The notes under the pieces are model-generated. The model worked only from the letters and a program-made list of their open reading frames with translations, did no database searches and was not told the origin of the DNA. Of a stretch of DNA of 64,000 nt, positions 24,721-35,400 are shown one piece after another. Within the stretch, counting starts at the first letter, position 1. The number at the start of each line of letters is the position of its first letter. Both the position numbers and the translations under genes were made by a program. The stretch is from Angiostrongylus vasorum. Taxonomy: Eukaryota > Nematoda > Chromadorea > Rhabditida > Metastrongylidae. The DNA lies in assembly GCA_018806985.1 (NCBI GenBank), contig JADANN010000170.1, positions 682,001 through 746,000 on the forward strand, read 5' to 3'.

Positions 24721-25139
24721 CGCCCCGGATCTTCCTCAGTTGAGCATCTCCAATGAGCCATACTCAAATTATTGTTTTGCCATTTGCGATGTTGATAATC
24801 TATTTCCTTTTTTCATTAATAAGCCAACACGGGATTGGTATGTAGATCAATATGAAATAATAAACAAACCAAAGATAATAACAAAATATTAAAGGTAAGC
24901 TAATTTAGAAGAGTGATCTCAGTGATTATCAACCTTGTGTTATCTTATCAGTGAAACAGGATTTGGCGCTACTTTGAAAGGATAAGCTACTTGGGCGATA
25001 GTCTCACAGGAACGTTTCTTTTTGGAAGCACTTAAGAAATTTTGCTCGGTTTTGTACCACCCGTCGAAACCGTGCTCTAGTTTTTTCTTCCCAGTCAAAG
25101 CTGAATATTCGAACTGGTACGGAATCAGAACAAAATTTC

Positions 25140-25430
25140 AGTTTTGATAGGAGGGGGCATATTACGCTTCCATGTGAACTCTGTGCGGTTGGTCTCCACG
25201 CGACATACCTCAGTGGAAGCCTCATAGAAAGCGGTGAGTGTGCAAAGCTGTGTTCAATGTGATTGAAATCTTGGTTCAGCGTTTTCTCTGTTTGGTTATG
25301 GAGGTGTTTGGCCGAATAGATTGCTGTCAACATGACCTTTCCAGGCTCTGAGGAAGGCGAAATCCGCTGAAACGTCAGCTTGTACGTAAATAAAGAAATA
25401 AAATAACACCTCGTGTTTGCTAAACAGAAC
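25140..25430 (+). mobile_element. PLE 3' terminal region with intact hammerhead
   Basis: About 280 bp are colinear with 53,515-53,795, the 3' end of the long PLE (shared blocks GGGCATATTACGCTTCCATG, AGAAAGCGGTGAGTGTGCAA and TTTTCTCTGTTTGGTT). It ends in the hammerhead unit, an AATAAAGAAATAAAATAAC stretch and the terminal CACCTCGTGTTTGC. Together the two copies define the PLE end repeat. No coding sequence remains. Confidence 0.8.
25341..25382 (+). ncRNA. Hammerhead-ribozyme-like motif (PLE)
   Basis: Core boxes are CTGAGGA (25,348-25,354), GAAA (25,369-25,372) and cleavage triplet GTC (25,374-25,376). Helix II is GGCG (25,356-25,359) with CGCT, including one G-U pair. Helix I is about six pairs between CCAGGCT and AGCTTG. 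Helix III is only A-U and C-G with no loop. One extra A sits between the CTGANGA box and helix II. Minimal hammerheads with very short helix III are known from animal PLEs and are thought to act as dimers. Activity here is inferred. Confidence 0.65.
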
Positions 25431-25854
25431 TAGAAATAATTTCAAGTTTTTTTTCAAGTAGTAGTGAGTGAGTTTGTTATGGAATAACCATAAATCAGTC
25501 GATTGCGTGCGATGTTATTGATCTTCCTTTGTGAAACTAACGTACCGTATGCACTAAGCGGATCATTGACATGTCGCCAGCGCATATCCGATTTCAAAGC
25601 GGCGCCATCGCGCCAGAAGAAGCGACGGCAGCGAGCTTTTGACCGTATAAACAGCTTCTGAAGAGCATTGAAGAGGTACTCCGAAGGTTAAGGTCAACAA
25701 TGAACGTCACTCATACCTTTAAATTACTGTGGAAGGCGAAGTTAGATCCTCACTGTGAAGTAAAAGGTCTGGCTTATGAGTGCGGAACGTAACATTGGAC
25801 TATGTCAGATGTTTGGAGTGACTTCTAGCAGATCTAAGTTTTTTCACAGACCAT

Positions 25855-26133
25855 TGAAGGATAAAGGATAAAGCTCTCAGTGTTGATCAATCTCTGAAGG
25901 ATGTGCCAAGTATTCGACTTCATTAAGTATCTTTGGAGGTGATTGAATGCATATCTGGCCTTTACAATGACTCGCGGTGGCTCTACCGATGTATCGAGCC
26001 AATCCTCCCAGACAAGTCTGGTAGCAATATGCCGACCCCGGAGGGAGGAAGGCTTGGTGAGCCATGGGCGCGGTGATCAATTCCTCGTGTGCGTCGCAGT
26101 GGCGCCTCCAACCACTGCGCCACACGCGCCCTC
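25855..26133 (-). repeat. tRNA-derived SINE with perfect target-site duplication
   Basis: A full-length element flanked by CACAGACCAT at 25,845-25,854 and 26,134-26,143, a perfect 10-bp duplication. On the minus strand it runs from a head (GTGTGGCGCAGTGGTTGGAG) through body blocks to a CTTTATCCTT tail. This is direct evidence that the family moved by target-primed retroposition, probably using a LINE's machinery. Confidence 0.92.
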
Positions 26134-26143
26134 CACAGACCAT

Positions 26144-28459
26144 ACTTCCATAAAACGTTGGCTAAATTTGATATGATGAGGCAATTCACTGGAAGGTATG
26201 AAGCTTAACACACCACTAAACGAGATCATTCAGGAGGAAGAAATTTCCTGTGTCTTCAATGCACAGACTTACTCAATCTCTCCCAGAACTATCCCTAATG
26301 GGGGTTTTTTTTAAAAATGTGTGTCCTTGCCCTAATTAAGCTAAACTGTACGGCTAGCCTTGGAAACCTTACCTTGAAAACCTTGGAAAAACTGTGATTG
26401 ACCTAACAAGTGTTTGTACTAGATGTAAATTTGGATTACATACCGAACGGATATAGATTTGCATATGTGCAAATCGTTTTAATTTTACGTCTCGTTTCCT
26501 ATGGCGTTTAGCCATGCGGACTAAGATCAGAGGGTGACCGACACCGGATTCACGGTAATTAGTGCAGGCAGTGCAAGGTGGTGGTGATGGTAGGCAGCGG
26601 GTGGCGGTAGTTGGACACTTTTGATGCTGACGGCGTCGTACTAATGCGTCCACTGGCCCACATCAAAGCGAACAGCAATGACTGGTGGGCCGTTAGCAGC
26701 AAAGTGACAAGCCTCTAAAAAACCCAGAACGCCTAACATCCCTATAGGTGATGGGACCTCATTTCCGTCACCGAAACACTTCTGACGCGGTGTCGGCGGC
26801 TTTTCAGTTAGTAGGATCAACAATGATTTGCAGATAGATGTTTGGAATCAGGCTACTGCATACCAGTCCGTCTCGATTTTGATGTTTTAGCCGTCGCAGC
26901 AAACTGTTGCATTATATCTCAGTGGAGCGATTCATAAAAATAGAAGAATCCTTCTCTATGTGCCGACTGAAATTTTGTGCAAGAATGCGGTCTGTTTCAC
27001 ATATAGTTTCGCTAATCGTCGATGAACTCAAATGGGCACCATTGAACTCCATTCGTTCCTACCACGAACCAGAACCGCTTTCTAGACTTCGGTTTACATG
27101 CATATTCTTTACTGCTTTTGGCGAGAAGGTAAAAAGGGCTCTGCTATAACATACTTCCAGCTAATCTTCCAGATAGATATACTAAACTCGTTCTTGTCAG
27201 GGAAATGAATCCCAGGTCTACATCCTTGCTGCGGTTACGCGTTAGACACTCGGAGCTGGTACAAAATGAGAACAATACAAATCAAGCTGTAGTGCTGGTG
27301 TACTTTTGTAACTTATTCTGTGAATACGTAAATATGACCAAGCAAAAAAAATTTCTTGTGCTTCCATTCAAAGTACTATGAGGATTCGTTAACGTCGTGT
27401 TGTCTACGAAGTGTAGAGCCTTAAAGAAAACAAAGGTTTTGAAAAGAAAATAAGTAGAAAATTGCCTTCCGTCTCGAGTTCACCCGCTGTTTTCCCGATT
27501 CCTCGGCCTGTTCTTCCACTTTCGTTATATCTAGCTCTGACACTACACTGCATTCTCAATATGAGTTCCTAAGATCGTCGATGCCTTCCTCTTCTATCAA
27601 GAATACATCTGTCCATAATTTTTGAATTTCGTATGGTCAGCAGTTTGATAAGCTGATAGGTTTTAGCTGCTGACTGGGGGTCACCCTTATCACTCATCAT
27701 TTCACTTATCGTTTGTGCAGCTTTAAACGACTAGTAGCATTGAGCAGCAGTTGCTCAAAAACATTGCGATCAGTGCCGATCGATATCGGATTACGGTCTC
27801 GAGAAGTGACTAAGGCCGTCATTTGAAGATAATTCGTCAAGCCGCTCGTGAAAGATAGTGGAATTTCGGCACTGAGATAACAATCTATTTACAAAATTAG
27901 GGAAAGAAAACTGAAAAAGAAACTTTGTCATGGTTGTACGACATGAACAGACAGGTGACCTCGCAAACGAATCAGCACTTCATATCCGATTAAGATCCGC
28001 CCAGAGTAGTCAGAATGCGGAGGAATCGTTTTATGCTGGGAACTGCATCTGTGCTTTTCAGATGAAAAAGTACCTTGAACTGTAACATACCGGTCGCCGA
28101 TCGCTATCGCTCAGATCGACATTAGATCGACATCTTTCCGCTACAACGTCACCTTGCGTAACTCGATAAGCCTTTTCGTTCACCACACGCTTTGCGGCTT
28201 AACTGAATTTCGTTATTCATAACCTGGCGACTTGACTATTTTACAGTCTTCCTCTGTTTCTTTTTTTAACCACTGCCCGGTGAAAGAAGTTACAGAACCT
28301 ACGCGGTCGTTTGTACTTCACCTCTGTCTTCTTCTCGTGTAGATTGCATTCTTGTCCTTCTGTTTAGAATGAAATCTTTGTGAGGATAAAATTGTAGGTG
28401 GACTATGAAACAAGTAAAGGGAAAAAAAAAGTAGACTACTATAACATATAAGTTAGGGG
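26144..28459. other. No supported gene; GC-rich block at 26,520-26,820
   Basis: The minus strand of 26,641-26,823 is open for 60 codons with a Pro/Gly-rich, coding-like composition and is more GC-rich than its surroundings. A second minus frame at 26,369-26,653 overlaps it out of phase. This may be a decayed element or exon; I could not identify it. The rest shows nothing. Confidence 0.35.
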
Positions 28460-28471
28460 TATGAGAGTGAA

Positions 28472-28728
28472 CCACTGCGGCTCACACGTGGAATCGATCC
28501 CCGCGCCCATGGCCCGCAAGCCTTCCATCCCTCCGGGTCGGCAAATTGGTACCAAACTTGCCTGGGAGGATAGTAGCACTGGCTCGATACATCGGTAGAC
28601 CACCGAGAGTCATTGTAAAGGCCAGATATGCATTCAATCACCTCCAACGCTACATAATGAAGTCGAATGCATGGCGCATCCCTCAGGGGATTGATCAACG
28701 CCGAAAGCTTTATTCTTTATCCTTTATT
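28472..28728 (+). repeat. 5'-truncated SINE with perfect 12-bp duplication
   Basis: It begins inside the family (CCACTGCGGCTCACACGTGG), lacking the tRNA-like A-box head, and ends with GCTTTATTCTTTATCCTTTA. TATGAGAGTGAA occurs at 28,460-28,471 and 28,729-28,740 as a perfect duplication. The truncation with an intact duplication points to incomplete reverse transcription and a fairly recent insertion. Confidence 0.92.
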
Positions 28729-28798
28729 TATGAGAGTGAAAAGCAGTAAGTGATCCGCAACCAACTGCGGAACGAAATTGTCGACCATAATCTTATGG

Positions 28799-29098
28799 AG
28801 GGGCACGTCTAGCGCAGTGGTTAGAGGCGCAGTCCAATACACATGAGGTCGATCTGGCACCCCGGGCTCACCAAGCCTTCTCTCCTCGCTTGATCAGTAA
28901 ATTATTGCCAGATTTACATAGAAGGGAAAGAGTGCTAATGTTATACATCAGTAGGTATATACGTACACTGCAAATCACTGTTTACGGCCAGACACACATT
29001 CAGTCACCTCTACAATTCCACGAATGGATTCGAATACATTGCGAACATTCCTGAGATTTGTCAACGCTAAACGTTTTTTTCGCTTACCTTTTACCCTT
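28799..29098 (+). repeat. Diverged tRNA-derived SINE
   Basis: The head TCTAGCGCAGTGGTTAGAGG is intact. Body blocks are recognisable but diverged (CACATTCAGTCACCTC and GATTTGTCAACGCTAAACG), and it ends in TTACCTTTTACCC. It is clearly older than the copy 70 bp upstream. Confidence 0.7.
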
Positions 29099-29124
29099 AT
29101 GAGAACCAAATTCACTTTGTTTAG

Positions 29125-29310
29125 CTTTTTATTTGTTGCCTGTTATTTTTTTCGCGGCAGAGTGTATTGTGGAAGACAACCAGTACGATGCTGAGGTATT
29201 TGCAAAACTTCTACGCTGGGCCAGATTCGAACCCACGATTATCCTTTCCGGTGCTCACGTTATACCTTCAGTCTCCCACGTGTTAAAATCGCTTTGACAA
29301 ACGAGTCGAA
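29125..29310 (-). repeat. Half copy of tRNA-like terminal-repeat element
   Basis: The left end TTGTTGCCTGTTA...CGCGGCAGAGTGTATTGTGG and GATGCTGAGGTATTTGCAAA is the family terminus. On the minus strand, GTGGGTTCGAATCTGG resembles a tRNA B-box. The opposite terminal repeat is missing. Confidence 0.6.
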
Positions 29311-30172
29311 ATGAATAGACTTTTGAGGAAAAACGATTATATCCTATTTATTTGCTTTACTGTTTACTAAGTAGATGTTCCTATATAATTAGTTTGTTTT
29401 TGTTCACTTAGTTTCATTAACGCCTTGTTACATTCCCAGATTAGCAGAGCGAGACCTTATCTCTCCACAGATGATTTTCTACTGGTCCTCAGGGGACACT
29501 AACCACTAACAATCCGCCATTATTCTAGTCGTTCAAGACTTGCTTGCCTACCCATCCCATGACAATTAAACATTCTTAGCGCGGTACGATTCTAGGGTGT
29601 CTCAGCAATTAGATGGTTTTTCGTGTAATTTCTCTAGTTCCCGTATTTCTTCTCCTCTGTTGGGCGCCATCAAGTCCGAGTGGCGTTTTTTATATGGAAC
29701 GCTTATGTAAACTATGTCCTGGGAACAGGAACTTATCGTCCACCACCACTAGATCCTCATCGCTACCAGCTCCGATGTCAAACATTACATGAGATGCAGT
29801 GTTTCAAACAATGAAATGGGTATAATTGATAAACAAAAAACTAGTCCTACTGTACGCGTTGTTTAAACCTAAAACTGCACTTTTTTTTGAAAAGTGGGAG
29901 TGAGCTGGGGAAAAGATCAGCAGACAAAACTCAGTTGGCCGTCTCATTGGTGTAGATGAGATTATCACTAAGAAATTTCGGCGTGCAGGTTTTCCAGAAC
30001 TAATGCTGGACGAAAGACGGAAACATCGAGAATCATTGGATATAGTTTTTCCTCTTATGAAACCAAATCTTTTCAAAGTTAATCCCTCTAGTGCGCAGTC
30101 ACCTAATTCGGATTTCTGAATCTACTGTATTACAAAATTGCCATAGTATGTAAAATTAAGAAATCCAATTTG

Positions 30173-30290
30173 TAGAGTTCGGTAGCGCAGTGGCTAGTGG
30201 TGCAGTTCATGAGGAAGCAAGGTCTTGGCCTGACCACCCCTCTCCAACGATGTCCTCCAATCCACATGGGATCACCTTAGCTCGGCTATC
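30173..30290 (+). repeat. Possible tRNA-like SINE of another type
   Basis: GGTAGCGCAGTGGCTAGTGG is a convincing A-box region, but the following body shares only short pieces (CACATGGGATC) with other elements here. No tail or duplication was found. Confidence 0.35.
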
Positions 30291-30504
30291 TTTATGATTG
30301 AGAAAAAAAATCGACTCGAAAAAGCATTCTGCGACATTCATAAGGAAGGAAAATCCTCATGCAACAGCTGAAACAACACACTGAACGTTCGAAGATCACT
30401 GTAGGTGATGAATGCTAAGAAACGAATCGAATGCAAGAGGGGTTAAGATCCCCAAAGTAGGTGTGATGGCTGGGCATGTATATTAAACAAAAAGATATAC
30501 ATCC

Positions 30505-30708
30505 ACAGTGATGCTGAGATATTGCAAAACTCCGAACTGTGGGCGTCTGTGTTGGGAATCGAGACACGCTATTACCCCCTTCTGGATGCTACTCCATTCA
30601 CCACCACACCACATAGGTCCTTTCGCCTTTTCTGCGAATATCTCAGCATCAGTGGGGTTATATTTCACACGTTAGCCTGCCATGAGAAAAGAATGGGCAG
30701 TAAATAAA
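30505..30708. repeat. tRNA-like terminal-repeat element, deleted copy
   Basis: GTGATGCTGAGATATTGC at the left and its inverted partner GCGAATATCTCAGCATCAG near the right end frame a short interior. The outer right end reads GGGCAGTAAATAAAAC. This copy shows that the conserved terminus occurs inverted at both sides of one element. Confidence 0.65.
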
Positions 30709-32260
30709 ACAAATAATCTACAAAAAAAAGATAGGTATGTTTTACAGGTAAACTTTCCTTTCACAAAATGCAAGCCTTTAAGAAATGAGAAATATGAGAC
30801 GTTATTGGCATGATGCCAACTCTGAGGAAGTTGATAAGTTCTAGGCTCAACAGTTTTGTTCATAGTCGTTATTTTAGAGATGCAGAGCTAATGTTCTGTT
30901 CATCTTCAACTTGTTTTTTTTCTGCCCATACAGCCAATTCTTCGTTTGAGATGCTAGAAGAATTGGGAGGAAATACGGATATCGCGATAATGGCTTGAGA
31001 GTCTTTCATAGAACATAATGGCCAGTAGTAAGCAGTAGTGTCAGACCATACCATTTCAGAACTTTCTCAGTAATTATGATAACGAAACGGTGGTTTTCCC
31101 ATTCGTTGTGTAGTTCGCAAGTGTAAGCGTAAGGGAGAACGTCCGCTGGCTACGGATTCGTGGCACCTCCGGGCCAATGTTCCCATACTATTCCAGTGGG
31201 AGGCGTGACGTTTCCCAGTGAATGAGTGTGAAATCTGGCCAGTATATAAGGCATCCAGGGTGAAATTATGATTTCACTAAGCCACGTGTTGTTATTCCGC
31301 CGTCCAGCATTTGCTTATCGTTCCTTAGTTTGCTTACACGTCCCGTTATCAATGTTTTTGTTTACGGGAGTTTAATGAGCTTAGTCGGTAGCTTCTTAGG
31401 TTTCCATACCTAAATTTATCTGATTTCACACCCATAGCAGCATGTGGTTGACGTGATGTCGATACATATCTACTCATTAGATTAGATCTCAGGTGGTATT
31501 AGCCCCATACGAATCCGATAAGAACTCTCGACACCTCGAACATCGCCCAGTAAAGTCCCGGATATGCTTGATTGATCGGTTATCGATGTTAGGCTTGATA
31601 AGTACAGTTAGAGCAGGACACTTGCTTATCTTCTTTCTTTTTTCGCTCTTCTTATCCTTACTTTCGGCTTCGTCCAATTAGATTTCCTGCAAGATATTTC
31701 AGAGTTTTTTGAGCTTACACGCTGAATTAGGAGTTTATGAAAGTGGATGTAATTAAACTTAGTGACAACAATGACGTGTAGTCCTTATAAAAATGAACAG
31801 AAAGTAAGGGAAGCACCATCAACTGAATTTTTTCTTCCCATGAAATTTATCTTCCGGAGTTTTTTTCAGCCGAGGGTAGCACTCTTCCTACACCGTATAC
31901 TTTTACTTCAACTATAAGAACGAATAAAAAAGGCATAGCAAACAAAAACCACATCACTTCGACTGAAAGCTCACATTTTTTTCGTATGATTTCTTATGAA
32001 TGGGTAAATAATAAAATCACTGAACTGTCAGTGAATGAAGCGATGCGTTCGATCACAATCTATACGACGATTAATTTTGTCAAGTCATCTGTGACTGCTT
32101 CTGCTCCATATTATTCATTTTCGTCTACCACGTTCACCACACATCACCCCCTATCGCTTTCGTTCAAAGCCATCAATAAGCTGCTCTGTTCTTCTTTGAT
32201 CTACAACAATGATTATCCCAGGATTTAAGCTTTTCCCGCGCACCATGTGCATACGTAATT
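30709..32260. other. Intergenic DNA upstream of the host gene
   Basis: No repeat was recognised. A TATA-like GTATATAAGG lies at 31,242-31,251 within a more GC-rich patch (31,130-31,260). It is about 1.16 kb upstream of the start codon of the membrane-protein gene, so a link to it is only a guess. Confidence 0.35.
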
Positions 32261-32298
32261 AGTGGGCGGTCCGGACCGAAATCGCCGGCCCGCCCCTT
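32261..32298 (+). promoter_or_regulatory. GC-box cluster with 12-bp palindrome
   Basis: GTGGGCGG (32,263-32,270) and CGGCCCGCCCC (32,285-32,295) are Sp1-like GC boxes in opposite orientation around the perfect palindrome CGGTCCGGACCG (32,267-32,278). In otherwise AT-rich DNA this stands out, and it lies about 115 bp before the first ATG of the host gene. A promoter role is inference. Confidence 0.4.
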
Positions 32299-32412
32299 TC
32301 TAGCACGGGTTACCCTCTTCTCGGACTATTTTATTACCATGTTATAGAAATTTGCTTCATTGATTATGATATTTAAACGTCTGTTTATATTGATTGATTT
32401 TATGGATTTTAG

Positions 32413-35400
32413 ATGTTGTTGAAGCTGATCTTTCTGCCTGTAGTATTGGGGGAATCGTTTTGGATGACCGCCGAATTGTTGCGAGTTGATTGGCGTGAAG
32501 GTTGTCTGACTACAGCCGGCTGTTCTCAACCACGATTCAAGGTATTTCTCTCTGTTTTCATAGTCCTAAATTTCAACACTGCTTTTATACTTATTTATGT
32601 AACCATCAGTTACAAGTATATAAGCCAGTACTAAGTGAATTCTTAGAATGACGGCTCCAAGTCTTACCTCGATTTTAATCACTTCACTGCTTGAATGGCT
32701 AGGAAACTGAAACAGACCAAGTATTGACGTTCTATTACAGAATTCATCGAAACTTTATTTATATGGGATAAATGGCCAAGTAATAGCAGCGGAACTGGAT
32801 TTTGGGCCATTACAGCGTGAAATTGTCATTTAAAAAGTGTAATAATATTCTGGCATCGTTTTCACAACGTTCATTCATTCTGATGTGTTCAGATTCTCGA
32901 AGACATGTTACCGTTGACGGAGAAGCTCTCTATCAGTTGGCCGGTGTCTGAGCATTTCGTCCAGGTGAAACTAATGACGATCTTAACCGTTTTATTTACT
33001 GCCTACTCTTTTTTAATGACAGGGTGTATTGCGAAATATAACTTCAATGATGCTGAGATATTAAGATTGTGATTATAACTAAAGCCTCAGCTTAACTAGG
33101 TTCATTGCCAATTTGGGCTTCCCCCGATCAGTCACGCTGACGGGTGATTGCTGATGGCAGAGATCGATAGAACAAGCTGAGAGACAGGCGAAACGAAGGA
33201 CCCGCACGGTGTGGTGGTGAACGCGTTGCTCCCCGAAAAGGACAATAGCGCGTTAGTTCCCCACCGCACACACCTGTGGTTCGCAGTTTTGCAAATATCT
33301 CAGCACCATTGAAACTAATGACGATTTTTACATGGTTATCGATAACATGTAAATATCCGATCGGTATTAGCCCTCTTCGGCTCTGTCCATCATACCTACC
33401 GTAGCGCTGGTCAATGATAAGGCACGGACAACTCGTCCACTAATTGAGATTAACTGTTCTCGGCAGTCCGCCAAGAATTCTGTACGCGACGGATTTACGG
33501 CCATAACAGTCTTTCTGCGAGCCGACTTTATTACCAGTAAATTAGCATAGTATAACGCTAGGAAACTAGTAACACCAAATCACAGGATCCAATTTCTGTT
33601 ACGTCATCGTGCGGCAAACGCTGTGAAGTATCGTAATTAGTCAATCATCGATGGCGTAACGCTTTAAAACTTCTGCGCTCTCAGGAGGAGGATGAAATAG
33701 GTCACTGCGGCTGTTTTTGCTCAACGTACGTGTAGTGCGAAATAACTGGATTGCAGTGAATGACGAGAGAATTTAGAAAGTAGTGAAAATCTGAGTGAAA
33801 GGTTTTCTATTTAAGGATTCATCACGTCCCTTCGTCTCTCATTGGTCTGCCGGTAAACCCGAAGACGTGACGTTGTCATGCCAAGTGGTCGGCACTGATC
33901 CTACCTATGGATTCCCGAGAATTTGCGATCAAACACCATCGATTCGTGTATTCCAAGAGCAGGTCACCGAAGCATTTGTGAGTTCGGGTCATAAATTATT
34001 GTAATTAGTAGCATGACAATGCTTTCGCCCAGCTGCACTTGCGTAATGGGATTGTCTTTTTTTTGTGAGCTACAACAGTTTTATTATTAAAGAAACTTGA
34101 ATACAGTATCATCATCGTAAGCAACAAACTGGAGAATTGAAGAGATGAATGGGAAAGGTTTCATCTTGTTTTTATTCAATCTTTGTAAGTGATATTGTGA
34201 TTATAACTATTGACTGTGAGTAACTAAATGAAGTACAGTAGAAAAAAACGATGATTAGGGAGAGAAGTCATTCTTACAGTAAACCAAGTCTTTTTTTTGC
34301 TAGATTCCGGTTTCCTCAAGATTTTTGAAAAAAATTTGGCTTCTATTTTTGGGTAAGCTCGTTGTTCTAGGGTCGCAATCGTCGTCATCAGACCACCATC
34401 GCTCCGCTTTCTGAAGAAGAACTTGGGAAAAAACTGATAGAGATTCGCGGCAAATGCTTCAACGCAACAGTAGCCATACAGAAACATATTGAAAGATGTC
34501 CATGGTGCCCTGACCCCTCCGATGTGACGCTGATTGAGCAAAGGGTTAGTGAAGGAGGCCCAATCCTTATTTTTCACTTACATCTTGCAATAAGTATTCG
34601 TGACTAAATGGAGCAGTTTTGTTCAACCGCTGTAGCCTAAATGGAAGACGTTCCATTCCATAAGAAACTCTAGTGCGAGATTTGCTGTATGAAATTTCCA
34701 AAGAGGGGAAATGTGCAGTGGGTGCATTTCTATTTCATAACAAAAACTCTTTCTACAAGCAAAATATATTTATGCATTTTTATATGAAAAAGCAGTTTTC
34801 TCGGCGTGAAAATGGCGCCAACAGCAACTTTTAACGCTGATCATCTATGAACTTCACACCGCTGGTGCTCATTTTTGGGGGTGCTCAATTACTTGACGGC
34901 CTCATGCTGGGTCCAACATTAGGACGTCTCTGTACTGAAACACGGATTCTTTCAGATGCCTGACGATATCTCTTCCACATTCTCAGCATCGATCCTTTCA
35001 CAATGGAAAGGAGACGATCATATTTTGCACATCTCTGTACTAGTTCTGGCAGCAATTACTATTCTTGCTTCCATCGGATTCGCATGTATGCTGGTGGCAT
35101 TCCTGAAGCATAAACGGTCAGTACATGTTGCTTCGAAAGGATTTTTTTCTGCTAAAATAAAAAGCGATTCTCCGCTCTTTTTCAAATTTTCTTCTCGCTG
35201 TTTCATATCATCGTTTTCACTGCAGGTTTTATAGTTTGTTTGATATAATCTGCAGTAGACATAATTAACTATGGGTGCGTAGTGGCCTTAAGCGCACTGC
35301 AGTACACATGGGATCGATCCTGCGCCCATGGCCCACCAAGCCTTACATCCCTCCGGGGTCGGAAAAATTAGTGCCAGGCTTGTCTGGGAGGATAGCAGCA

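Noticed and set aside
25004..25333. 109-codon minus-strand frame, similar to one at 53,318-53,797
   Set aside because: The similarity is the reverse strand of the shared PLE end repeat, not a protein family.
33795..34004. Stand-alone 69-codon plus-strand ORF with GTG start
   Set aside because: It is better explained as exon 3 of the six-exon gene, bounded by TTTAAG and GTGAGT.
34224..34577. 117-codon minus-strand frame
   Set aside because: It is antisense to exon 4 of the membrane-protein gene.
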